DNA of 7,534 nucleotides from contig JBGPIT010000254.1 of the NCBI GenBank assembly GCA_041485125.1, forward strand, positions 1 to 7,534, read 5' to 3'. The notes under the pieces are model-generated. The model was not told the origin of the DNA. It did no database searches and worked only from the letters and a program-made list of their open reading frames with translations. This DNA is from JBGPIT01 sp041485125. Lineage in GTDB: Bacteria > Desulfobacterota > Binatia > UTPRO1. The position numbers and the translations under genes are program-made. This document shows positions 1 through 5,071 of this stretch, piece after piece (the first letter of the stretch is position 1; each line of letters opens with the position of its first letter).

Positions 1-173
1 AGGTTGCCGAGGAGAATGTCGGCCTGTTTCGCGAGCTCGGGAAGCTTCGCCTCCATCTTCGGGTTGCTCGGATCGAAGAAGTGGATCATCCGCGACGGCT
101 TGACTGGGATCTCGGTGACCGGCGCAGGCGCGCCGATGGCAAGCGGCTTGAAGAAATCTCGTGGGCTACGCAT
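1..173 (-). CDS. HpcH/HpaI aldolase / citrate lyase beta family CoA ester lyase, N-terminal fragment
   Basis: This is the beginning of a cytoplasmic CoA ester lyase of the HpcH/HpaI (malyl-CoA lyase, citrate lyase beta) superfamily, which cleaves or condenses 3-hydroxyacyl-CoA esters such as malyl-CoA with Mg2+. Only 57 codons plus two bases are in the window; the rest, including the catalytic barrel, lies beyond base 1. The visible N-terminus has the arrangement I associate with the long (about 350-residue) form of this family: RDFFKPLAIGAP, then PSRMIHFFDPSNPKM, then a helix ending ADILLGNL, where the acidic LEDAI-type motif would come next. The ATG at 173 is supported by AGGAA at 184-180, six bases upstream. 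The 87 bases separating it from the toxin gene leave room for its own promoter. The exact substrate cannot be told from this fragment. Confidence 0.72.
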   Translation of the reverse strand, partial: MRSPRDFFKPLAIGAPAPVTEIPVKPSRMIHFFDPSNPKMEAKLPELAKQADILLGN

Positions 174-260
174 GCGACGTTCCTATAAATCCCGACGCGA
201 GAGCGCAAATCGCGGTCGAGCGTGCGGCCGCGCGCAGCTGACAAGCAGCCGGGTCTGAGG

Positions 261-650
261 TCAGTCCCAGACGACCTCGACCCCGTGACCGTGAAGCGCC
301 TCGTCCGAGGTGATCAGCCGGCTTTCGGTAACCCGCGCCGCGGCGACGATCATGCGATCCATCGGATCGCGAATTGCGGGTAGCGAGTTGAAGTCGAGGG
401 ATTGCTCGAGATCGAGCGGCACGACGCTGTACGCCGTATGTCCGGCAATCTTGTCGAAGACTTGTGCAGGTGTGATCTCGAGGCGTCCCCGTTCGTGCAA
501 CAGCGCGATCTCGACGAACGTGATTGTGCTGACGAGGCACGTCGAACGTCCGCGGTCCACGGCGCGAAACGCACGCCGTGCCGCCTTACCGAGACGGCCA
601 AGTCTGGCGACGTGCCGAATCAGCGCCTGAGTGTCAGCGACAAAGCGCAT
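261..650 (-). CDS. vapC: VapC-type PIN-domain toxin
   Basis: A 129-residue PIN-domain ribonuclease, the toxin half of a VapBC-type toxin-antitoxin pair. In this family a cluster of acidic residues binds Mg2+/Mn2+ and cleaves RNA, often tRNA or rRNA. The expected residues are visible: D6 in VADTQALI, E47 in ITFVEIAL, the hallmark DPMDRMIVAAA with D95 and D98, and D116 in LITSDEAL. Length is normal for VapC, so the toxin looks intact. A longer reading frame runs upstream through the antitoxin gene, but the ATG at 650 places the first PIN strand (RFVADT) at the N-terminus, as in homologues. The start overlaps the antitoxin by 17 bases (634-650), implying translational coupling. Gln follows DT where His is more usual in VapC (DTHAL), a minor variation. 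The RNA target is unknown. Confidence 0.9.
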   Translation of the reverse strand: MRFVADTQALIRHVARLGRLGKAARRAFRAVDRGRSTCLVSTITFVEIALLHERGRLEITPAQVFDKIAGHTAYSVVPLDLEQSLDFNSLPAIRDPMDRMIVAAARVTESRLITSDEALHGHGVEVVWD

Positions 651-924
651 CCTCGATCTTGCGGACGCGTCGGAGGAGTGAAGCCGACAACTCTGCCCGA
701 ACTTCGCGGAACTCCTCGGGGGTGGGTACACGCGTGCCTTTGAAGATGCCGGCAAGCGGTCGCGCGCTTTCGTGCGAGATGGCTCGCCGTTGCCGATTCG
801 CGATGCCTTCCTCGATGAACCGCTCGACTTGCGCGGAGAGCGACCGTTTCGCGCGTCTTGCAACGACTTCGAGCTTCCGCCGGGTCTCCGCGGAAAGCCG
901 TACCGTCAGCACCGCATCCTTCAT
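634..924 (-). CDS. vapB: VapB-type ribbon-helix-helix antitoxin
   Basis: A 96-residue protein encoded directly before the PIN toxin, and hence its likely antitoxin and autorepressor. Residues 4-11 (AVLTVRLS) fit the DNA-contacting beta-strand of a ribbon-helix-helix fold. Residues 12-25 and 28-42 (SLSAQVERFIEEGI) fit its two helices, with the SLSAQV turn typical of CopG/Arc-like proteins. The basic and helical tail (about 50-96), with PLAGIFKGTRVPTPEEF, is the part expected to wrap the toxin and block its active site. In known VapBC systems the antitoxin dimer, alone or with toxin, represses the shared promoter. A palindrome 15 bases upstream of the start (940-951) is a plausible operator. 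The ATG at 924 has no obvious Shine-Dalgarno sequence. It starts right at the predicted beta-strand, so a later start is unlikely. Confidence 0.85.
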   Translation of the reverse strand: MKDAVLTVRLSAETRRKLEVVARRAKRSLSAQVERFIEEGIANRQRRAISHESARPLAGIFKGTRVPTPEEFREVRAELSASLLRRVRKIEDALCR

Positions 925-931
925 GGTCGAT

Positions 932-961
932 AACGTAAGCGGCGCGCGCCGTAGCGGTCAA
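932..961 (-). promoter_or_regulatory. Candidate toxin-antitoxin promoter
   Basis: In the 50-base gap between the reductase stop and the antitoxin start, the minus strand carries TTGACC (961-956), matching five of six bases of the sigma-70 -35 consensus. It is followed after 18 bases by TACGTT (937-932), or after 17 bases by TTACGT, as a poor -10. The -10 matches only weakly, so this is a tentative call supported mainly by the -35, the spacing and the position. Confidence 0.35.
940..951. promoter_or_regulatory. 12-base perfect palindrome, candidate VapB operator
   Basis: CGGCGCGCGCCG is a perfect 12-base inverted repeat lying between the candidate -35 and -10 elements of the antitoxin gene. 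Ribbon-helix-helix antitoxins usually bind short palindromes placed this way, so it is a reasonable autoregulatory operator. Self-complementary GC runs arise easily in GC-rich DNA, and it could also act as a weak hairpin after the reductase gene. Confidence 0.4.
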
Positions 962-974
962 TGGCTGCTCGTAC

Positions 975-1958
975 TCACACGTTCACCAGGCGCATCATGA
1001 ACTCGGGGTAGCGCAGGCCGGCGGCGGCGCCGGGCGGGACGATCGCGTCGATGCGGCGGAGATCCTCCGGCGTGAGCGTCACGGTCGCGGCGCCGGCGTT
1101 CTCCTCGAGGTACTTGCGGCGCTTGGTGCCCGGGATCGGCACGATGAAGTCCGCCTGCGCGAGCACCCAGGCGAGCGCGAGCTGTGACGGTGCGCAGCCC
1201 TTCTCACGGGCGAGCTCCTCGATCTGGTGGACGAGCGCGATGTTCTTGTCGAAGTTCTCGGGCTGGAAGCGCGGTGCGAAGCGGCGGTAGTCGTCGGGCG
1301 CGAGATCGTCGAACTTCTTGATCTGCCCGGTCAGGAAGCCGCGGCCGAGCGGGCTGTAGGCGAGAAAGCCGATGCCGAGCTCGCGGCACGTCGGCAGGAC
1401 GTCCTCCTCGGGATCGCGCGTCCACAGCGAGTACTCGCTCTGCACCGACGCCAACGGATGCACCGCGTGCGCGCGGCGCAGCGTCTTCGCGCCCGCCTCG
1501 GAGAGACCGATGAAGCGGGTCTTGCCGGCGCGGACGAGATCGGCCATCGCGCCGACGCTCTCCTCGATCGGCACCGTCAGGTCGACGCGGTGGAGCTGGT
1601 AGAGATCGACGTGGTCGACGCCGAGGCGGCGCAAGCTCGCGTCGCACGCCTGCTTGATGTACGCGGGCGTGCCGTCGATGCCGCGGATCGACTTGTTGTC
1701 CGGATCGCGCACAATGCCGCATTTGGTCGCCAGCACCACCTGCTCGCGCTTGCCGCGGATGGCGCGTCCGACCAGCTCCTCGTTGATGAACGGGCCGTAC
1801 ATGTCGGCGGTGTCGAGCAAGGTGATGCCGAGCTCGAGTGCCCGGTGGATGGTCGCGATCGATTCGGCCTCGTCGGTCGGTCCGTAGAATTCGCTCATGC
1901 CCATGCAGCCGAGACCGATCGCCGACACGGTGAGCCCGTCGAGCTGTCGTGTTTCCAT
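975..1958 (-). CDS. Aldo/keto reductase (AKR13-like)
   Basis: A 327-residue cytoplasmic NADPH-dependent aldo/keto reductase that would reduce aldehydes or ketones; the physiological substrate is unknown. The (beta/alpha)8 barrel signature is complete: N-terminal VSAIGLGCMGMSEFYG, LLDTADMYGPFINEELVG with catalytic D49 and Y54, K79 in LATKCG and H113 in YQLHRVD. The cofactor-binding C-terminal part is also present, with LAYSPLGRGFLTG and VPIPGTKRRKYLEEN. Length is normal. The GLGCMGMS motif and C-terminal GTKRRKYLEEN match the group annotated AKR13 or 'aldo/keto reductase of the YakC/NorA type'. The frame stays open far upstream through the preceding gene, but the ATG at 1958 has a strong AGGAGG six bases before it and begins exactly where homologues do. 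It lies 56 bases after the membrane protein gene on the same strand, probably in one transcript. Confidence 0.93.
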   Translation of the reverse strand: METRQLDGLTVSAIGLGCMGMSEFYGPTDEAESIATIHRALELGITLLDTADMYGPFINEELVGRAIRGKREQVVLATKCGIVRDPDNKSIRGIDGTPAYIKQACDASLRRLGVDHVDLYQLHRVDLTVPIEESVGAMADLVRAGKTRFIGLSEAGAKTLRRAHAVHPLASVQSEYSLWTRDPEEDVLPTCRELGIGFLAYSPLGRGFLTGQIKKFDDLAPDDYRRFAPRFQPENFDKNIALVHQIEELAREKGCAPSQLALAWVLAQADFIVPIPGTKRRKYLEENAGAATVTLTPEDLRRIDAIVPPGAAAGLRYPEFMMRLVNV

Positions 1959-1964
1959 GTGTGC

Positions 1965-1970
1965 CCTCCT
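1965..1970 (-). promoter_or_regulatory. Shine-Dalgarno sequence fixing the reductase start
   Basis: AGGAGG on the minus strand (within GGAGGAGGGC, 1973-1964) sits six bases before the ATG at 1958. It decides the start in favour of a 327-residue reductase over an apparent 838-codon frame that would extend through the preceding gene. Confidence 0.8.
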
Positions 1971-2014
1971 CCGTTTGCTGTAGCACGCGGACGCGGTTGA
2001 GGAACGGCACCGAC

Positions 2015-3565
2015 TCAGCGCCAGCCGTACGCCGCGATGATCCGTTGCAGCCGCGGATCGTCGGCGGCGAGCGGCGGTAGCCACGTGCCGACGAGCGTGC
2101 GCTTCCACCAGGCGCGCTCGGCGTTGCCGGGCTCGGCGAACTCGTAACGATAGAGCAGGGCGCGGACGAAGCGCGGCGGTGCGTCCGGAAAGGGATCGTT
2201 CGCGAGGAGCGTCATGACGCCGCGATCGCCGTGCAGCAGCTTCCAGACCAGGTGAAGCGTCCACGGCGCGTGGTCGGGCGTCGTCATCGCGGCGAACCAG
2301 ATCTGCCAGTCGAGACGGGGCTGGTAGGGCGACACGCTGCACGGCCGGCGCAGCGGATCGCCGGGCTTGCACGGGAACTCGTACGGGCGCCACTCGGCAT
2401 GGGCGGGATCGGGGTCTGCGCTGCCCTCGAAGACGATCTCGTCGCGCTCGCGTCCGACCGTGCCGAAGGCGCCGTAGGTATTCACCAGGTCGAGCGGGTC
2501 GAACGACGTGTTCATCATCTGTCGATCCGAGAGTAGGTTCGAGACCGGCGCGATGCTGAGGAAGGCGATGAGCGCGACCAGGGCCCAGGTCGCCACCAGC
2601 TGCGCTCGCGAGGGCTCCGCCGATCGCGCGGCCGCCTCCGCGCGCGCGACGAGGCGCCGCGGCAGGACGCGTCGCCACAGACCGTCGTCGAAGCAGGCGA
2701 GGATCGGCACGATCGTGAGCCAGTTCAGGAAGGAGAGGTTCCCGCTCAGGATGAGCGTGAGCTGGAAGAGCAGCATGATCGCGCCGCCCAGGTGGCGCGC
2801 GCGCCGGCCGTCGAGTACGAGCCACGGCGCGATCAGCTCGGCGAGGTGGTTGAAGAGCGCCCCGGCCCGATGCGCCCAGCGCGGCATGAAGTGGAAGGCA
2901 CGGCTCAGCGGATTGGGAATCGGCTGGGTCTCGTAGTGGTAGTAGAGGCAGGTGAGATCGCGCCAGCACGGGTCGCCGCGCAGCTTGATGAGGCCGGCGC
3001 CGAGCAGGATGCGGAAGGCGAGCCAGCGGAAAAGCCAGATCACCGCGGTCGGCGGCGGGCGTCGTGGGAACGGACGCGGATCGAGGAGCGGGACGAGGAA
3101 GATCGCGAGAAAGCCGGTCTCGCAGAGCTGGATCTCCCATCCGTAGCCGTACCAAAGCTGGCCGATGTGGACGAAAGAAAGATAGAGCGCCCACAGCGTG
3201 GCGAGCAGCAGCGCGTTCGCGAACCCGAGGAGGACCGGCACGGAGAGCGCGACCCCGAGCCACGCGCCGGCGACCAGGACGCGGTCGGAAGCGCCGAGCC
3301 AGAAGACCGTCGGGATCTCGCGGAACGCCTGCGATCGCGATCCGAAATGCTCGATCAGCCGCGCCAGGAAGTCCGACGCCGGCAACAAGCCGTCGTGGCC
3401 GATGAGCGGCAACACCTGCGTCGCGAGCGAGACGAACGCCGCGCAGTAGACGAAGCCGAGCAGCCGGAGGATGACGAAGCGGGTGAGCCAATAACTTCGC
3501 GTCGCCGGCGCGGCGCTTGAGCGATTCTCTTGCAGGTCTTGCTGCATGCGGACCCGGTCGGTCAT
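2015..3565 (-). CDS. Lipase maturation factor (LMF) family membrane protein
   Basis: A 516-residue polytopic membrane protein of the lipase maturation factor family. The animal members (LMF1) act in the ER in folding of lipoprotein lipase; the bacterial role is not established. Hydrophobic segments lie near residues 28-50, 93-133, 150-162, 175-193, 231-250, 261-290 and 325-343. The family hallmark is intact: FRILLGAGLIKLRGD (184-198), then CWRDLTCLYYHYETQPIPNP, a loop with two cysteines (C200, C206) and a His/Tyr cluster. The soluble C-terminal domain begins near VNTYGAFGTVGRERDEIVFEG and ends in the usual WWKRTLVGTWLPP region. The start is uncertain: ATG at 3565 (used here) or 3547. Neither has a clear Shine-Dalgarno sequence, and no later ATG precedes the conserved TRFVILRLLGFVY segment. 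No lipase gene is adjacent. The gene probably leads a transcript with the downstream reductase. Confidence 0.88.
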   Translation of the reverse strand: MTDRVRMQQDLQENRSSAAPATRSYWLTRFVILRLLGFVYCAAFVSLATQVLPLIGHDGLLPASDFLARLIEHFGSRSQAFREIPTVFWLGASDRVLVAGAWLGVALSVPVLLGFANALLLATLWALYLSFVHIGQLWYGYGWEIQLCETGFLAIFLVPLLDPRPFPRRPPPTAVIWLFRWLAFRILLGAGLIKLRGDPCWRDLTCLYYHYETQPIPNPLSRAFHFMPRWAHRAGALFNHLAELIAPWLVLDGRRARHLGGAIMLLFQLTLILSGNLSFLNWLTIVPILACFDDGLWRRVLPRRLVARAEAAARSAEPSRAQLVATWALVALIAFLSIAPVSNLLSDRQMMNTSFDPLDLVNTYGAFGTVGRERDEIVFEGSADPDPAHAEWRPYEFPCKPGDPLRRPCSVSPYQPRLDWQIWFAAMTTPDHAPWTLHLVWKLLHGDRGVMTLLANDPFPDAPPRFVRALLYRYEFAEPGNAERAWWKRTLVGTWLPPLAADDPRLQRIIAAYGWR

Positions 3566-3579
3566 GTCAGCGCACGTCG

Positions 3580-3585
3580 AGGAGG
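3580..3585 (+). promoter_or_regulatory. Shine-Dalgarno sequence fixing the start of the His-rich protein
   Basis: AGGAGG five bases before the ATG at 3591. This start puts a signal peptide directly at the N-terminus. The alternative in-frame ATG at 3546 would prepend 15 charged residues and overlap the divergent membrane protein gene. Confidence 0.75.
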
Positions 3586-3590
3586 TTGAA

Positions 3591-3989
3591 ATGAGGAGAT
3601 TCCTTCCGATGGTCGTGGCGATCGTGCTTGCGCTCGTCGCAGACGGTGCCGACGCGGGCGGCTGGCACGGCGGCCATCACTACCATCACCATGGCGACGT
3701 CGGGCTCGCGGTCGGCGTCGGCCTCGGGAGCGCGCTCATCGGCACGGCCATCGTGGCGCATGCCCTCGCCGCGCCTCCGTACGTGGTCGCCCCGAGCTAC
3801 GCGCCGTATCCGCCGGTGTACGTGGCACCGGCGCCGGCACCCGCACCGCTGCCGCTGGTGCCGTCGGGGGACGCCTATCGCGACGGGTATCGATCTGGGC
3901 TCGCGGAGGCGCGGCGTGATCCGCCGTCTCGGGCTCGCGCGAGCTACGAGGTGTTCGACTACGGCATCGGCGCGACGGCGCAGCGATAG
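3591..3989 (+). CDS. Small exported His/Gly/Pro-rich protein, unknown function
   Basis: A 132-residue protein of no family I recognise with confidence. Residues 1-22 form a standard Sec signal peptide (MRRF, hydrophobic core VVAIVLALVA, cleavage after ADGADA). The mature N-terminus is a histidine cluster, GGWHGGHHYHHHGD, with six His between 26 and 34, which could bind metal. Next comes a glycine-rich hydrophobic helix (about 37-60, GLAVGVGLGSALIGTAIV) with glycine-zipper-like spacing that could insert in a membrane. A Pro/Ala/Tyr-rich linker follows (62-90, APYPPVYVAPAPAPAP), then a charged stretch (GDAYRDGYRSGLAEARRD) near the C-terminus. It is the only plus-strand gene here. It starts 25 bases from the divergent membrane protein start and converges on the LpoB-like gene 22 bases away. 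A periplasmic or outer-membrane location is inferred from composition only. Confidence 0.75.
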   Translation: MRRFLPMVVAIVLALVADGADAGGWHGGHHYHHHGDVGLAVGVGLGSALIGTAIVAHALAAPPYVVAPSYAPYPPVYVAPAPAPAPLPLVPSGDAYRDGYRSGLAEARRDPPSRARASYEVFDYGIGATAQR

Positions 3990-3990
3990 C

Positions 3991-4009
3991 GCCGTCGCGA
4001 GGCGACGCC
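3991..4009. terminator. Candidate bidirectional terminator hairpin
   Basis: The 22 bases between two convergent stop codons are almost entirely an inverted repeat. CGTCGC (3993-3998) pairs with GCGACG (4002-4007) around a GAG loop, and the outer bases extend it with one mismatch. There is no T-tract on either side, so it is not a classical intrinsic terminator. The position is the main support. Confidence 0.3.
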
Positions 4010-4011
4010 CA

Positions 4012-4614
4012 TCACGCTCCGAAGAACGGACGTGAGGCTTCCTTCCGAATCTCCTTCTCGTCGCTCCACTCGATGATGCCGGTCTCGACGTCGACGAGAT
4101 TCAGCGTGAACTTGTAGTACACGTCCTTCTCGCGTCCGGCCGATTTCACGATCGAGTCGATCTCGCCGTAGAGCAGGTAGTCGGCGCCGATCTGGTTGCC
4201 GACCTTCTTCGCCGTCTTCTTGCTGACGACGCCGCTGCCGCTCTGGTAGTCGAGGTTCTCGAGCATCTCGGCGTTGGCGTCGGACACCGCGGTCATCCGC
4301 ACCATGCCGGTCTTGATGAGGGCGGTCCGGATCTTGTCGGTCACCGTCTTGGTATCGATGTGCTCGGTGGTCTTGTTCTTGACCGTGCTCACTTGCACGA
4401 CGGGCCGTTTGCCGCTCGCGATGACGGGGTGACGAATCAGCGATCCAACCATGCGATCGGCGACGGTTTGGATGTCCGTCGACCCCCAGTCTTCCGTGAG
4501 GGTCTCGACCCGCGTCGGATCGCCATAGCGCACCGCTTGCTGTCCCGCGCAGCCGCCGATCACGAGCGTCCACGTGATCGTCGCAGCTGCCACTCTCCAC
4601 CTGTCGAATGACAT
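4012..4614 (-). CDS. lpoB: LpoB-family outer-membrane lipoprotein
   Basis: A 200-residue lipoprotein of the LpoB (PBP activator) family, last gene of the envelope operon. In E. coli, LpoB is anchored in the outer membrane and stimulates the peptidoglycan synthase PBP1B. Here the signal peptide ends in LVIGG with C22 as the lipidated residue; Ala at +2 predicts outer-membrane sorting. The globular domain spans about 35-195, with family features DIQTVADRMVGSLI, PVVQVSTVKNKTTEHIDT, the helix TDKIRTALIKTG, QIGADYLLYGEI and a C-terminal VDVETGIIEWSDEKEIRK. Only about 14 residues separate the lipidated Cys from the folded domain, so the long disordered linker of enterobacterial LpoB is missing. AGGAGG nine bases upstream supports the ATG at 4614. 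The YcfL-like gene ends 25 bases before it. Assignment to the family is strong; PBP activation is only inferred. Confidence 0.87.
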   Translation of the reverse strand: MSFDRWRVAAATITWTLVIGGCAGQQAVRYGDPTRVETLTEDWGSTDIQTVADRMVGSLIRHPVIASGKRPVVQVSTVKNKTTEHIDTKTVTDKIRTALIKTGMVRMTAVSDANAEMLENLDYQSGSGVVSKKTAKKVGNQIGADYLLYGEIDSIVKSAGREKDVYYKFTLNLVDVETGIIEWSDEKEIRKEASRPFFGA

Positions 4615-4639
4615 ACCCTCTCGCCTCCTTACTCCGGCG

Positions 4640-5071
4640 CTAGCTGCCCGCTTCGCGCAGGTACAAACGGAAGTTCACCGCCCCCGGCCCCGGCCCGACG
4701 CCGGTCATGAGCTTGCGCTCGTTGCCGCCGATCACGGCCGGTTGCCACGCGGACAGCGTGTCGCCGAGCTGAAATCCCGTCGCGTCCGTCCATTCCCAGC
4801 GATACTCGAGCGCCAGCGCCTTGGTGGTGGTGTTCTCGACCGCCACCTGGACGTGCAAAAGCAGCCCCTCCTGCCGCGTCAAGACGTCGCCGAACCGGAC
4901 CTTGCGGCCGAGCGCCGTCGAGCCGAGGACGACCCGCGTGTCGACGCCGGGCCCGGGCGGCGGCGCGGTCTGAGTCACGCCTTCGATGCGGTTCGCCGGA
5001 TGCGTGCACGCGCCGAGCATCATGCTGACGGCGAGTACCGGCAGCCATCGTCGTGTTCGTGAGTCGATCAT
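4640..5071 (-). CDS. ycfL: YcfL-family (DUF1425) lipoprotein
   Basis: A 143-residue lipoprotein of the YcfL family. The protein's function is not known; its gene sits directly upstream of lpoB in E. coli, and the same adjacency is kept here. The signal peptide has a near-ideal lipobox, MLGA followed by C22, with Thr at +2 (outer-membrane retention expected). After a Pro-rich spacer (APPPGPGVDTR) comes a single beta-sandwich-like domain. It contains VVLGSTALGRKVRFGDV, the conserved QVAVENTTTKALALEYRW core, EWTDATGFQL and the C-terminal FRLYLREA. The ATG at 5071 overlaps the stop of the preceding gene in an ATGA arrangement (5068-5071), so translation is probably coupled and no strong Shine-Dalgarno is needed. 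It is most likely a structural partner of the neighbouring lipoproteins. Confidence 0.88.
   Translation of the reverse strand: MIDSRTRRWLPVLAVSMMLGACTHPANRIEGVTQTAPPPGPGVDTRVVLGSTALGRKVRFGDVLTRQEGLLLHVQVAVENTTTKALALEYRWEWTDATGFQLGDTLSAWQPAVIGGNERKLMTGVGPGPGAVNFRLYLREAGS

Noticed and set aside
4..258. An 84-codon plus-strand frame at the left edge.
   Set aside because: The opposite strand encodes a recognisable CoA ester lyase N-terminus over the same bases, and the plus-strand product has no family resemblance.
174..260. TATAGG near 189-184 as a -10 element for the CoA ester lyase.
   Set aside because: It overlaps the likely ribosome site AGGAA, and a TTGCGC upstream is only 15 bases away. 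The evidence is too weak to call a promoter.
651..863. N-terminal extension of the PIN toxin by 71 residues.
   Set aside because: The extension is a Ser/Arg-rich shadow of the antitoxin gene. The PIN fold starts at the ATG at 650.
1227..2000. A 257-codon plus-strand frame opposite the aldo/keto reductase.
   Set aside because: It mirrors the reductase codons (Ala/Arg/Asp-rich), has no domain, and the opposite strand is unambiguous.
1959..3491. An 838-codon minus-strand frame that would fuse about 511 residues to the N-terminus of the aldo/keto reductase.
   Set aside because: The extra part is Arg/Ala/Pro-rich with no recognisable domain and overlaps the well-supported LMF-family gene in another frame. 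A strong ribosome site marks the reductase's own ATG at 1958.
2792..3520. A 242-codon plus-strand frame opposite the LMF-family gene.
   Set aside because: It is a charged, low-complexity composition produced by the antisense of a GC-rich gene. It shows no domain and no ribosome site.
3546..3590. Earlier ATG at 3546 for the His-rich exported protein.
   Set aside because: It would put 15 charged residues before the signal peptide and has no ribosome site. The ATG at 3591 has AGGAGG five bases upstream.
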